From contig JBBDHG010000164.1 of assembly GCA_037951165.1 (NCBI GenBank), forward strand, positions 186,001 to 250,000: a stretch of DNA of 64,000 bases, given 5' to 3'. Origin of the DNA: Lophius americanus. Taxonomy: Eukaryota > Chordata > Actinopteri > Lophiiformes > Lophiidae. This document shows positions 45,201 through 58,362 of the stretch, piece after piece; the first letter of the stretch is position 1, and each line of letters opens with the position of its first letter. Below the pieces are notes generated by a model. That model saw only the letters and a program-made list of their open reading frames with translations, had not been told where the DNA came from and did not search any database. A program made the position numbers and the translations under genes.

Positions 45201-48200
45201 CTCACTGTATGCGATGCGTTCGGACATTATCGGCTGTCGGTTCAAGGACACAGGTCGATTCATGTGATGAACACTCTCTCCCTAGCTTTGGAGGCGTGTC
45301 ATCATTTGAAAAGTTTTTTGTCAATTAAATCCGATTGCTGCGATGCTAAATGTGCCCATGTTAAATCTCATCCACTTATGCTAACAATGTTAGCAACGAG
45401 AGTTCACCTGGGGAAAAACGCACAAGCACACAACTACAAAGATTTTGGGGAACCAGGTTCCCCTGGTCCTGAGCAGTGTAACAAAAGACCCGGCTTCACA
45501 TAAAGTTCATGGACAATAACGGAGGCGATCACAGTTGGACCCTGGGACAAAAAGCCAAGTCAGAAAACATCAGAGCTTTAAATACGACCAAGCACAATGA
45601 AAAAAAACTCACGTCTCTCAGTTGATCCTGCATCAAAGCCAAGTCTCCGGGAGGTACCTGTCCATTCTGCAGAGAGAAGAAGAAACAGCATTTTAGAACA
45701 AACTCGATGCATGTCGCACCTCCATCAGAACTATCTGGTGGGTCCTGAAACTGTTCTGCACCGTTGGACGGTGCCACCGGCCTCAAAGTGTCTTTGTGCT
45801 CCTGTGTTAAATAACATTTAAGACAAAAAATAACGTCTTTTGTTCCAATACTCAACAACAGAAATCAGAACTAATCGGAAAAATGACGGGACCCCGTCCG
45901 CCATGTTTTTATTTGTGTTTGATCTTTACTCTGCAATATCTAAACGGGCCTCAGAACCGTCAGGTCGGCCGCAAACTTCGGCCTCAGAGGAAAGCTTGTT
46001 TATCCGATTTAACCGCTTCATTTAAAATAAAGCAAAAAAAAGAAAAAAGAAAAGAAAAGAGGAGCGAGCGTTCGATCTATGATGTGCTTTTTAGGAGTCT
46101 TGGCCACATGACCCGAGGAGCAACGCGTCAAGCCAGTTCCTAGAGATCTGATCCCTAGAAGACGAGTCAGTCATCTCATAACTCTGGCGCCTTGACCTCC
46201 AGGCATACATGTCTGATCCGGCTCAGCAGCTCGGCACAACGGCAGACATCTAAAGGATCATATGTGTGCTAAGACTCGGCGGCGCTCTTACATTAGTGGG
46301 CCAGCGTTATGAGCTCGTCAACTTATTCCAGATGGATTTAAATGCACGTCCCGTAGGCCAGGCCTGCTAATAGCTTTTGTGAGCCATTGAAAAACGAGGA
46401 AAAGGTCAAGGTCAAGGTTGGCTGGTCAGATTATTTCTAAGCAGTAAGGCCAGAGGAGCTAAAGCGAGGGCTTGGAAAATGGAGATCAATCCCGGCAAAT
46501 TAGCACCCAGACAAAAGGACAAGGAGAGTCACGTGTTGGCGCAGCTGAAAGGAAGATCAGCGCAGGCTCAAGCAACAAATATTCCGATTCGTCTGTAAAC
46601 ATACTCGCCATTTTGATGTTGCCGACCTCCAGCACAAGAGCAGTGCCTTTAAAAACCAACAGAGTTCATGCAAACAAACCTGAGAGGATTCAGGCGCTGG
46701 GACAGTTTTTTCAAGCGTTGTTGCCGCCATCGTGTGGAACGAGAACAAGATGAAGCTTAACTTCAGTCTCTGTTTAGGAAAGATTCTTCCATTAAAGTTG
46801 GAATTATTACCAGCCCCAAATCTACTGACAACTCCAACAAACTCTCTGAGTATCTCTAAAGTACTCTGTAGACGCTCGCCTCCTGCGCCTTCCCCTTCTG
46901 CATCTCTGTTCAGCCCATTGATTCCCTGCTTCACCCCCAAAGGAACATCAAAGGAGCTTTTGAAACTGAACCCCGAGTTCCACCACAAAGGAACATCAAA
47001 GGATCACTTGAAACTGAGCCCCAAGCTCCACCCCAAAGGAACATCAAAGGAGCTCTTGAAGCTGAACCCCCAGCTCCACCCATAAAGGAAACATCAAAGG
47101 AACAAAGGCAGTTGTAGCCACATTGTGACGTCACTTCTCCAAACTTATTTGGAGAAGTATTGTTATGCTTCTTGTTTTATTTTATTTGAGATGTTGTGAA
47201 ACAATAAACTCCACCCAGCTTCATCACCTCTAGGATACGCCCAAGCCTAACTGTGGGTAAAATATCATGCAAATCCATCCAGTAGATTTTCCGTAATCCT
47301 TCTCACAGACAAACAAACAAACAGACAAACGCAAAAGAGTGAAAATGGAATCTCCCGGGGGAAGGTAAGTGGAAAAAAAGAAAAGGCTTTCGTGGAGTTT
47401 TTGCTAATTACATACAGCTAAGCTATAAGGTATATATATATATAAGGTATATTCAAAACGAGACAGAAAGAGCAACACGTAAACATGACCTCATAAAACA
47501 GACCTTCATCAGTCAACAGGACATGTTTTATACTCTTTAGGTTGGTTGATGCACAGAGATAAAATAATTGATTAAGGTAAAGATAAATATACTGACACAG
47601 CTGGGGGGAAAAAACTAAAAAAAAACATTTTGGGCGGATGTGCAGAGACCAGAACCTGGATCAGAGGCGATCGCGTACAAATAGACTTCTGAAGATTTGC
47701 ACGTCTAAGTGACAAATGATGGGATGCAGATCTTTAGGAACCCCCACGAAGCATGTGTGAGATCTCACTCTGAAACCCATCCGCCCACTTTGGCGGGGGC
47801 GGAATCAGGGGATAAGTGGATGTTCAGACAATCAAATCCCCTTCTTATGACTTTATATTCTGGCTCTCCGGAAGCATGAGAGAATCCTAAGGACCGCTGT
47901 CTGAGTTTGGAAAGACGCCCCGCTGTGTTCAAAGCGTCCGAGGCCTGACTTAGCTCCCACTGCTGCCTGTGAGTTTGATCGGGCCGAGCAGCGCTCCTGA
48001 TTTTAATTACACAGAAAGCTATTTGAACATCTCCATCGAACGAAAACTACGGTTAAACGCCGTGACATCATAATGTGTAAGTTTGTATTTACACAGCAGC
48101 TGCAGCAGACAGATTGGCTCAAGCTGCTGAGAATTCCCATCAGAGGTCCCACAGCGCCACGCAGTGGACAGAGCAGTAACTTCATTTGCATTTTCAAATA

Positions 48201-51031
48201 AGCCTTGTTTCTTTAAGAAAGAAATAAAAAATAAAAATGAAGAACGGTTTTGTCGAAAATTCAAGAAGAAAAAGTTACAGTTGAACCCGATGCTTCAAAA
48301 ACCGGACCAGTTCTGATGAAATACAGATAAAAACATAACAAATACATTTTTTATTGAAGCACATTTGGTGTTTCTGTGGCAAAAGTCGGGTTCATCGCTT
48401 AAAATAAATGCCGTTAAATCTATTATAATCCGTCAAAAAATGTGTTCTACCGCAACCGGCCGTTTGGATGAGCAAAAAAAAAGAAGAGGAAAAGTGTAGA
48501 TCTCTGAGATGTAGGGTTTTAGTATGGAAGAAGGAGGACCAGAAAAGTGGTTGCAAGATTTAATCCCGGGAGCATGGGAGAAAAATATGTTGCCAGAGAA
48601 AAGAATAAAGCCATTCAGCAAACTTTGTTCATCAGTAATATCTGACAGCGGGATTGTAACTTTGTCCTCAGGAAACTCTGCCGATATCTTCTTCCCTTTT
48701 CTTCGCTTCTGTTACAAACTGCCTAGAATAAGAATAAGATATATTTCCCATCCTGAGGAGAGTCGTCTACAGCTCCAGACGGATTACCCAAGATGCATTT
48801 GAATAATCAACGCCATAGAGAGGCAATCGTGACGCGCGCCGTGAAAAAAGGACGCAGCTGCATTATTTCCAGACAGATTCCATAATTACACATCGTGTGG
48901 GAACGTACCGCCACCTGTGTTTCCAAGGACTGACACCGGGTCGACACGGTGACCAGCTGGTTTTTCAGCTTCTCTGTCTCCAGGGACAAATTCTGGAACG
49001 AAGCGTCTCTGTGGTCAGCGTCCTTCCGCCGCTGCTCCAGTTGGGCCTGCAGTGACGCCACCATCTGAAATTTGAGACAAAATGAAATCATCATCATCAT
49101 CATCTTCTTCTTCTTTGGGTCCCCACATTCTGGTCCCATCTTGCACTTTTCTCTGCGTCCTCCTAGGTCACAAACAAACTGCATGTCCAATGAGGAAGGA
49201 CAGTAATCCTGTCCTACCTCACTCCCAGAGAACATCGGAACATCTTCAGCTCTGCCTCCTGTCTTCTGCTCAGAACCACCGTCTCTAAACCATCCAGCAG
49301 AACTTCTCTCACCTCCATCTTGGAAACCTGTCCCTTCACCCCTGCTCGTCTGTCACTTCTCCGACCACTCCACCCTGACTGCACTCGCTTCTTCACCTCT
49401 TCTCCACACTCCCCGTTGCTCTGAACAGTTGACCCCAAGCACTTGAACTCTGTACACTTGAACTCTGTACACTTGAACTCTGTACACTTGAACTCTTGTC
49501 TTGCTGCCAATGACCTTCATTCCTCTTCTCTCTAGCGCATACCTCCACCTCTCCAGGTTCTCCTCCACCTGCTCTCTGCTCTCACTACAGATCACAATGT
49601 CCTCCACCAACATCAGTCCTTGGAGACTCCTGCCTGACCTCCTCTGTCAGCCATTCCATCACCATAGCAAACAAGAAGGGGCTCAGAGCCGAACCTTGAT
49701 GCAGTCCCACCTTGAACACATCTGCCCCTCCTCCTACACACCTCACCGCTGTCATACTGCTCTCATACATATCTTACGATTCTAACATGTTTCCTCCTAC
49801 AATCTCACAACTCCTCCACCGTACGCTTCCTCTAAATCCACAATAAAACTCCTCCAGACCTTCTCTGCACCTCTCCACCAGAACTCTCAAACATCACATC
49901 TGCAGGGTTTATGTTTTGGCCATTAGCCTTCCTCATCGCAAAATCCCCTCCAACCACCACTCTTCCACCCCAGTGACACGATCAGACCGTTTACCACACA
50001 ACGTTTCTTTAAACGAGATTGACACCTCTCCAGGAAATGATCAGCTCTCACACACACCCACACACACCCACACACAAACACACACACACCGCGATACAAG
50101 TTAATGAGGAAGAAGCGAGAGCGACTAAATCAATTCACACGTTCACAACGTCAAATAGGTGACATGCCATCTGCCGGAGCGCCAGTCTGGCTGCCCATGA
50201 GTGCAAAAATAGAAAAACGACTTCACAACAATAAGAATGTCAAATAGATGCGGGTGCGATAGGCAGCAAATGGCACGAATGCTAATACATACATAGAACC
50301 AGAGCAGCGAGAGATAGTCGGTTTCTAAATATCAAACGCGCGGCACACACACACACGGTGAGTTAGTGCGCAGATGTTGCCGGCTGTCGAAACGTCGCTG
50401 GGCTGCTGTCAAAATGGGCGTGAAGCCAAACTTCCCTAACCTTTAACTGTTTTACATGGCAGCTCAGAACAATTCTGGTATGTTTTTCTTTTCTTCCCCT
50501 TTTGCAGGCAGCTACACATGTGCCACAAACAAAATGTGCAACAAGTCCGAGTGCTCTCAAGAAATACAAAGCTGTGGGTCCAAAGAAATACAAAAACTGC
50601 AGCTTACGGCGTCCGAGTCTGTGTTCTGTTTTCAGAAGAGATGGAAACACAAACCTGTCAAGTGTTTAATGCCATTTTTCCCCCCATGTATTTCTTCAGC
50701 GATGTTTCATGTGTACACTTCTCATCTCTAGCTGCGAGCTGCTGCCTTACTGTTCCTGCTACTTAATAAGCATAAAAAGCTTTGAATTCTATTGTTATGC
50801 TCTCGATTTCACTAAGACATCTTATAAAAACGACACCTTTACCTCCAGCAACTTGCTTTTGTCCGTGTCGGGCGGATTGGCATGCCTTTTGGACACCTCC
50901 TCAATCTTTCTCCTGAGGTGAGCGTTCTCCTTCCGGACTCTCTCCAGCTCCGCCTCGGCCTTGGAGGCAGAGCTGCTAGATTTGAAACCCATCCGGTTGG
51001 CGATGATCTCTTTAGCACCTTTGGATGTCAT
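42246..51031 (-). CDS. cep55: Centrosomal protein 55, complete coding region
   Basis: Midbody protein that recruits ALIX and TSG101 (ESCRT) for the final cut of cell division. Coding exons (minus strand): 50843-51031, 48915-49064, 45613-45666, 45046-45169, 44474-44595, 43898-44091, 43645-43768, 43484-43555, 43097-43222, 42246-42458; all GT-AG, phases match, 1,368 nt, 455 residues (human 464). It starts MTSKGAKEIIANRMGF. Most of the chain is coiled coil. Residues 132-150 (ALEKNQQWLAYDQQREAYV) match the ESCRT- and ALIX-binding region. Exon 10 (43097-43222) has DRQNMQHQLHKVLKELRKAR. The last exon ends with a zinc finger: Cys431-x2-Cys434 and His449-x3-Cys453 (ECPNCRSLYPASRHKE, then HIDRCFA). A non-coding leader exon is likely at 51839-51900. 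The gene converges on rbp4. Confidence 0.94.
42600..43010 (+). repeat. Palindrome-family repeat, copy 3
   Basis: Carries the family order (tagtgcgaggaagaactgga, ttgtatatttccgacactag, tggtccaatttagttcctag), and then two further tandem blocks with tttcatattttactcactag and ttagtccaaatttggtgcct. It lies in a cep55 intron, about 90 bp from exon 10 and in antisense. Confidence 0.75.
44750..44945. repeat. Dispersed repeat pair, member 2
   Basis: Begins with agagatgcaccgattgcaat and continues with sequence aligned to 8985-9090. It is in a cep55 intron. Confidence 0.5.
46895..47340 (+). repeat. Dispersed repeat with 48-bp tandem core
   Basis: Three 48-bp units (aaaggaacatcaaaggagct... to ccaccc) run from 46939 to about 47085, keeping one frame open (KGTSKELLKLNPEFHH and similar). 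Flanks match 2360-2525 and 3690-3765. The tail is cagacaaacaaacaaacaga. The open frame is a by-product of a period divisible by three. Confidence 0.8.
49090..49970 (-). mobile_element. Non-LTR retrotransposon reverse-transcriptase fragment (RTE-like)
   Basis: Minus-strand frames encode, in order, a decayed FVDLEKAYD-type motif near 49850, GLHQGSALSPFLFAMVME near 49690, EDIVICSESREQVEENLERW near 49590, and LGSTVQSNGECGEEVKKRVQ near 49420. These are palm-domain motifs of a LINE RT; the second and third replace xxDD with xEDI. The protein is cut by frameshifts. An 18-bp unit (acttgaactctgtac) repeats three times at 49440-49495, giving repeated VQVYR. The fragment is in a cep55 intron in gene orientation. 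Confidence 0.75.
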
Positions 51032-51838
51032 GGTGACGGTGTTGGTGGTGAGGAAGAAACCTGGACAGGAAACATGACTTTTTTTACAATGTAATTTCCT
51101 ACAGATATTAACATCCAATTGTTTTAATATTTGGACAATAATGATGCATTAAAAGAAAAATTATTAACTTAAGGTTTGGGGGGGATTTATTGCCGTCAGC
51201 TTTTAAAAAACAATGCAAGACATTAAATCCAGAATTTTATTATTTTATTTCTTCATGATGAACTGGCACAACGATGGCTTTTCCTGCTGTTCATCAGGAT
51301 GCTAGCTATAAAGATTGGGTCATAGTACCCAATCTTCTAGAGACAAAAAGATCAGATTTTGAGAAACCACAAAATCACAATTGTCTCACTTTCAATGCCG
51401 TGTGAACGTGACTTCAGTGATTAAACTGAGTTAGAAACCCAAGACCCTTAATCTAACCATTATAAAACATCCGATCAAATGTTAATATAGAGACTTGCTA
51501 TTGAAAATGATTCTTGAATTTAAAGAAAATGGCTTCAGGCGTTATTTAGGTAGCTAAATTGATCAAAACAGAAACATTTTTATCCTTAAACCACACAGAT
51601 TAATCTCAGTTATTATACATTAGCCGAGATTTATATATTTTAGAGCCAGTTCTTGTTTCTCGACTCCACTTTATATGGAACCACAGTATTATTAATAAAA
51701 CAGATATTATAACAGTTCTGATCGTGTTTATCCACGTTAATATACCCGACGGCATTAAATGACATAGTTTTATCCGAAGCTTCTCTACTTCGATACTTTG
51801 TTCTATTAAAAATAAAATAGAAATGTTTTGACACTTAC

Positions 51839-51960
51839 GGTTAACGCGAACGAAAGACGTCAGTTGGAAAATACCGTGCCGATGACAACAAGAACGTTTT
51901 CAAACCAAACGCTTTCATTTCCTTAAGTTTGAATCGCCGCGTTTGTGACGTCATATCCGG
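51839..51960 (-). promoter_or_regulatory. cep55: cep55 promoter and probable leader exon
   Basis: A good donor on the minus strand (ACC/GTAAGT) at 51838 would join this segment to the acceptor before coding exon 1 (edge 51061). Upstream at 51946-51953 is TGACGTCA, and at 51928-51933 TTTGAA, a possible CHR cell-cycle element. CEP55 is a G2/M gene, so CHR control is plausible; that is inferred from family knowledge. No TATA box is visible. Confidence 0.45.
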
Positions 51961-53154
51961 TAGTTCTTTTTTTTCTGGGTGCGCATGTTTCTATTGTCTG
52001 GGGTGTCCCGTATTACAATTTTCTAGGCGGTGATGTACAGAAAAAGTAATTTTTATAACATCCTCGTCGGATTTCGTTTAGAATATTATCATTTAACATA
52101 TATAAATATATATAAATATAATATATTTCCAAACAGCGTTTAAATATTATACCCAGATAATTGAGAATGTGGCTTTTTTTCCCTCCAAATGCCTATGTTT
52201 CCCAAAAGCTGACCGCTCTACCGGCTCGGACTGTCCCTTACAAATAATGAAACGCGCAGATAAGTTGTTCCACCCAAACTGGTTTGACATGTGGTGACAA
52301 CTACATGATGGTTTTTGACATGCACTATACAATACAAGTTTGAAAGGCTTCCAGGAATATATTACTGTGTAAGCCATTATGGAGCAACCACTTGAGACAC
52401 TGTAGCATGTAATGGGAATCAAATTGATCAAACGTCCTTGTTATTTCATTAAGACTTAATTGCACATCCATTTTTAAAACTGGTCACTGACTAACTTAAT
52501 TAAATGTATAACAATGTTTTGGAACTAAACCTCCAACGGGCAAAAACAATGATGGATTTGACATTTTCATGATTGAGGTCTACTGCGGAAAAGCTGCATT
52601 AATTTTTACTCTGCTAGTTAGTCTTAGTAGGTTTATTCCATTTTGCGAAGCATTTTGTTCATCGACTCTTTGCAATAGCCGAATCACAAAAGAAAACTTT
52701 GAATTTCTCCGAGCTCAATGTCACCGGCTTTATTGAGTGTCTCACATTCAACATCAAAATGCTGCTTTTACTGACAACTTCAGTCTCAAAATTATTCAAC
52801 AGCACAACACGCCCCCTCCTAAGAGAAGACACTTGCTGTCAGATGTTGTCAAAGCACCGTACCAGCCTCCCTGAACTCTCACTTCAGCTGTAGACGCCTT
52901 AAAGTTGTTTTTTTCTCAGGCAAAATCACGAGCCGTACAACACACTGAGCCAGAAGCGCGAGGAAAGTCCGCTCCATTATGCTCAAAACCATTTAGATAA
53001 GCCACAGATATTTTCAGAAGCTGTTCTGTGGTCTGTAACGTTTAAGGCCTAAAGATTAGAGTTGTGTGTGAAGGAGAAGGAAGGAGGAAGTGTAAGCTTG
53101 AATGAAACAACGCTTATGGCTGAGTCATCATTTGGACACAGCAGTACTATTATC

Positions 53155-53880
53155 ATCATATCTCCGAAAAGTCGGGGATGTTATGTGACGGTCATCACCG
53201 CTGCTGCTGACGCGGATCCTTCGTGTTAACGTTATAACTCAAAAACTATTTCATGGGTCCTTTTCAAATTTTATACACACGTAGACTTTAGTGTAAGGAA
53301 GAACTGGAATGATTTGGGGAAATGTGGCTTGTATATTTTTAACACTAGGGGGAGCGTTATAACAAAATTGGGCTATAATTTCTCAACCGTTGGGCCAATT
53401 CAGACTGGAGGAGATCTTTGATTTAAACATCACATTTTACTATAGCAGTACATCTTTATACCCACTAGGGGGAGCCTTTTTTGTTTTTTACCAAAAACAT
53501 AGTTTTCTACACACACCTCAAAAGAACTTTTCCAGTATAATTTTCAAACTTTATACCCACATAGACTTTAATCTAAAAATAATTGGAAATATACAATATT
53601 TTTTATATTTCCAAAAGACAAGGGGGATCTTCACCCCCAAAAGTTTTTGACCCATCATTTCTCAACCATTGGTCGGATTTAGTCCAATCGATCCAATCTG
53701 GAGCAGATCTAACTTGTGTATATAATAATTCAACCATATTTTAATCTCATAATGCTGTGGAAATAACTTCACATTTAATTTCAGAGCCAGGGAAAACTGC
53801 TTGTACAACGCAGGGGACTGGGGCATTTTGGAGGATATACCCTTACTGTCGGGGGACGGCAGCATAGGTGTAGTTTTGTG
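53155..53880 (+). repeat. Palindrome-family repeat, copy 4 (long)
   Basis: Starts aaaagtcggggatgttatgt and holds at least three internal blocks, each with a cactagggggagc word near 53345, 53465 and 53620. It ends with cttgtacaacgcaggggact and gacggcagcataggtg. Confidence 0.8.
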
Positions 53881-54754
53881 TTTTATTTAGGGACAGAGTT
53901 GTAAAACATGTGACCCAGTAAATTGCTGTTCAGTGTTTTGGTTATTCCAAACAGCTGATAAATGGAACATTTTGCAATAAACCTGAGATCCAACAGAACC
54001 ATTTCGCTGGCGTCCGTCGGCCCGCAGCCTGAGCTGCAGCAGGAAAATTGGCCCCCCTGGACCCATATATAAAATTAATGTCTGAAACCAAAACGCACAT
54101 TAAGACTATGTTTACGCTTGCGTGCGTCAAGCAGGTTTTCTGGGTCGCATGTTCTTGGAGGTATCTGAGTTGGTGGATCTCAGCAGGAGCTGGGCTTAAG
54201 TAGAGGCAGCACAAATATGAAGGTGTACTCTAAGCGGCAGCGGTAAATTGCCACTGGGCGAAGCAATATGTTGTAGATACTGCTCGGATGCGCTTGCAGC
54301 CAACATCAATCACACACGCTCCTCCGGACGTGTTTGGCCTAAAAATGCGGAGATAAAGAGGCTCGGCAGGTGTAACGGAGAGAGAGGGCTGTTTATTCCT
54401 ACTGTAAGCAGAGATGATGATGATGATGATGATGATAGGATAATGCAGGCTAAGTGTGATGAATCTTAGGTTATAATTTATTTTTGCACAAAAGGCTGTA
54501 ATGAGCTCACGTGTAAATAAACCGACCCGGCGTTTAGATGTCATTATGTTGTTGAGAGAGCGGATGCTGTTTTCTATCTCGAGGAGAAACGGAGAACGGG
54601 TTCAGGACATGACCTTTTATGTTCCTGCAGTTTGTCAAGTACAGTAATTACATGTTGTGTGTTTACAGTTTTGACATCCTGTGATACACAAATGCTTGAT
54701 CATTTCATGTAAGATCGGAGAGGAAGACACGACAACGCCTCCCGTAAATCAGTA

Positions 54755-55270
54755 ATTATATCCCTGAAATGTCAGGGATTTTATGGAACTGCTGGTGGCG
54801 GCGTCTTATTGACGCTATAACTCAAAAATGATTTCATAGATCATATTCAAATTTATCTATCAACATAGACCTTAGTATGATGAAGAACTGGAGTTATTTT
54901 GGTAAAGATTGGTTTTTTTGTTTTTCCAACACTGGGGGGAGCTTTATTTCGAGAAGTATTGGGGCCATTATATCTAAATTGTCCGATTTTATCTGAATTA
55001 GGATGAAGATGAATCGATTTGAAGAGATCTATGAATCATTTATTGTATTTTACTCTAATAGTTCATATTCTACACACCAGGAGGGGCTTTATACCTACAA
55101 AAAACACAGTTTTTTGCGAGCTCAGTCAAGTATACGTCATATTCTATGCACTAGGGGGCGCTCTCTTTTATGAATAACACAGTTTTTTGGTCATAACTTC
55201 CCAACAGTTTGTCCAATTTAGTCGTAATTTGCTGCTTTAGAATCGATTCAGGGAGATCTATGGTATATAT
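54755..55270 (+). repeat. Palindrome-family repeat, copy 5
   Basis: Starts tgaaatgtcagggattttat, then gcgtcttattgacgctataa, and shows three blocks ending in cactgggggg, cacaccaggagggg and cactagggggcgc. Confidence 0.75.
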
Positions 55271-55493
55271 AGATTCAGGATTCAAGATGAAATATATTTC
55301 CATTCAGACTATCAACCACTCAGGTACACACCAGAACCTAATTACGTTGCATTTGGCTCCATAACAAAATAAAGAAAAACACCTAATTTAAAGGTCAGTA
55401 ACAGTAATCAATAAAAAAAATAGACACACTAGCAACCTTTACATAAAATGACTGAGAGGCTGCACAAGAGCAGGATTATTGCACTAATCAAAC

Positions 55494-55497
<4 letters not shown>

Positions 55498-55557
<60 letters not shown>
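55498..55557. repeat. (AT)n microsatellite
   Basis: About 29 AT units without interruption. Confidence 0.95.
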
Positions 55558-55559
<2 letters not shown>

Positions 55560-55745
55560 AGTTTGTCAATTTGTGGAAATTCATAATAAAAAGTAATACA
55601 CACAGATGACTCCTCACTTTTTGGAATTTCCTTTCAGTATGAGAAATGTGTGTTTAAGTTCCAGCTTAAAATCTAATTAAAGGGTCACTTTGGTCTTCTT
55701 TAGTTGACCCTCTGATCTCTCAACCATATGTTTTTGTTGCCACAA

Positions 55746-55830
55746 GCACACACACACACACACACACATACACACACACACTCACACTCACAAACACAAT
55801 CTGACACAATCACACACACACACAGATTCA
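55746..55830. repeat. CA-rich microsatellite
   Basis: CA repeats with interruptions such as tcacactcacaaacac. Confidence 0.9.
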
Positions 55831-56504
55831 CATTCAGCCACACATGCATTTAAGCATTTGAATAACTCCGCCAGGGTAACAAGTAATGGCGTTTCAACCC
55901 AATACCAGCGCCGAACGCAATCCGATCCAATTCATTAATGTGTAAAATGCGTATTTTTATTTATTTCTTTTCAAACTGTACTAATGTGATGAATCCAAAA
56001 AGCCCTCTGTTGTGAAGCGGCGAAGGCGGCCTCGGCGTTGGAAATAGCGTCCTCCCTCTCATTAGCTGGGAGAACCTCGCCGGCATCTTAATATTATGGA
56101 ATTGATTTGGCCTGACGAAGCTGAAATCCAAAAGTGAACACGCACACGGATGAATTTCATTTGACTGACTGCGACTCTCTGACTACATTAGATATTCTCC
56201 AGACACTTTCCCGGCTTTGTTGTAAACACAATCAATGCGCTCTTCCAAAGCAACCCCCTTCTTTGATACTTGTTATTAAGTTCTTCTGACCTTGTTTGTC
56301 TCAAAAGCTTCGGTGGAGGCGCAAATTCTTTCCAATCAGTAAACCTGACAAAGAGGCAGCGCCTGTTTGATTTGTCTCAGATGACAAGTGTTTCCAGTCA
56401 ACAGAGCGCCACGTTCAGCCCACTGATGAAGAAATTGGCGGAGATTGTGAAACATATCTTCAAAGAGTTTTTATTTTTATTTGTGAAAATCAGTTGAAAA
56501 TTTA

Positions 56505-56660
56505 TGGACTGAGAATTTTTGGAAATAAAGCTCCCCTTAGTGTCGGAAATATAAAACCGACCTTTTCCCAAATCATTCCAGTTCTTCCTCACACTAAGGT
56601 CGATTTGGGTGTAACATTGAAAAATGATCCATGAAATTGTTTTTCCATTCATTCAAGCTG
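56505..56660 (-). repeat. Palindrome-family repeat, copy 6 (short)
   Basis: The minus strand shows gtgtgaggaagaactggaat, ggtcggttttatatttccga and a cactaaggggagctttattt block. Confidence 0.7.
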
Positions 56661-57279
56661 GAGAATATTTTTTTAAATGGATTAACTTTTGAAATGAAAC
56701 ATTAATCCAGTTGTTTGATCTTATTGTTTTTACAGTGAATAATAGAACAGCTGATCTAAGGAGACCCACAATTTAAAACCTGTCCTCCTCCTTTTGGCAG
56801 AAATGAAACAGAGCTTTATGTGTAGTATTGAAGTAGTCCTGTTTACTGGCACAGCCGTTGTCTTATGATCAAGAAATTTAGTCCTTCTTGATCAAGAACT
56901 TGTAACTTAGAGATAAAAGACTGAATAATTTCATCCACCTCATAATTATGTTGATCTCGAATGATTATTTCCCAAATAAAGGATGGTGGACCTACTTTGT
57001 AGAGGTTCATTGGCTAATCCTGCTGTCGGCAACATTTTAACATTGCGTGTAAGTATTTAACAGTAATATAGAATATAGAGTATTTATGCGTGTATAACGT
57101 TTGTTAATAAATCATACATTTGCATAATCACGTGGTTTTTACTGTTTTTTGGAAACCTTAATAACTAATCAGTTAATGTTTATTTATTTAAGAACCAGTA
57201 GGTTTGGGTGGTCACATGGGTGGAAACTTTTCCTATTTATTCATTCATACAAAATACATTTGATTAAACTGAACCTGTT

Positions 57280-57640
57280 TATAATCTGACGCAGTAGCAG
57301 CATGTATGTGCTAAAGAGTGAGGGGCCAAGGATGCAGCCCTGGGGGACACCGCGGGTGAGGGGCCACCCAGAACGAGGCGGTAATCATGGCTATTGAGAA
57401 ATTCCTAGTAGTTTTCTAAAAACACGCTTTACCAATATGTTGAGCAAATCTAATTAAAATGATCATTTTCAATGAAATACAAAATTCTGTAAATATTTTA
57501 ATATTTTATAATTTTACAATATATAAAAGTTTTTTTGAAAACACACTTGACCAAATCATTTCTCATTTTAGTGAAAATTTACAAAAAAATATCTAAAACA
57601 TTAATTTAATATATAGGGTAAATAAATAAAATATGCAAAG
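57280..57640 (-). mobile_element. Composite repeat with reverse-transcriptase segment, copy 2
   Basis: On the minus strand GVPQGCILGPSLFSTYM is readable at about 57350-57300. The AT-rich part to 57640 aligns with 22770-23035. Confidence 0.7.
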
Positions 57641-58329
57641 AAATACATTTTTTTTAATAGTTTTTATTCTTTGGTGGGGTAATTAAAGGGTTAAAAAAAT
57701 GGACACTTGTGTTTGGTTCAGTATCTTTTTCATATTTCTGTGAATTTAACACTTCTTTATTCATTTTCTTTTTTATATTCTTTTCATGTAGGATTTTAGT
57801 CGTTTTGTTTTTGTTCAACTCTGCTGTTATTTTCCACCAGGTATTTTTTATAGTATGAATCAGGTTTTTGAACAAGGCTAAAGTTAAATATGATATATGA
57901 TAGAGTTATGGATTCCCAGCAGAGAGTGACCTCACTCCTTCACCTCTGTGTTCTTCGCCCGGGGTCGAGAGGAACGAACACGTCGAGGCCCGCCAGTTAT
58001 CCTCCACAAAAAAGATGTTGTCAAATATTAATGTTCTGGTTTACGCTGGAGAAAGTCTCTGTAATCGTTTTTTTCATGGTCACCCGGTTCTACAGCAACA
58101 AAAGCAAAGTCCAGAGTCTGAAAGTCTGAAAGTTTGGGGAAATTCACTTTTCTTCTCTGCCCATTTGAAATCGCTGCATCATCTCTTTGATCTCTTAGAG
58201 ATTGGATTGGATTCACTTTTGTGTTTATGCTGACAGAAAAAGCTAGTTTTCCGAGTTTTGGCGTGTTTTTTATTTTATTTGAAGAGCCTTCTCTTTGGTT
58301 CTGTGGGGCAGCACTACAAAAAAATCTAT

Positions 58330-58362
58330 TCAAGCCAATTCAAATTTATTTGGAAAGCACCA

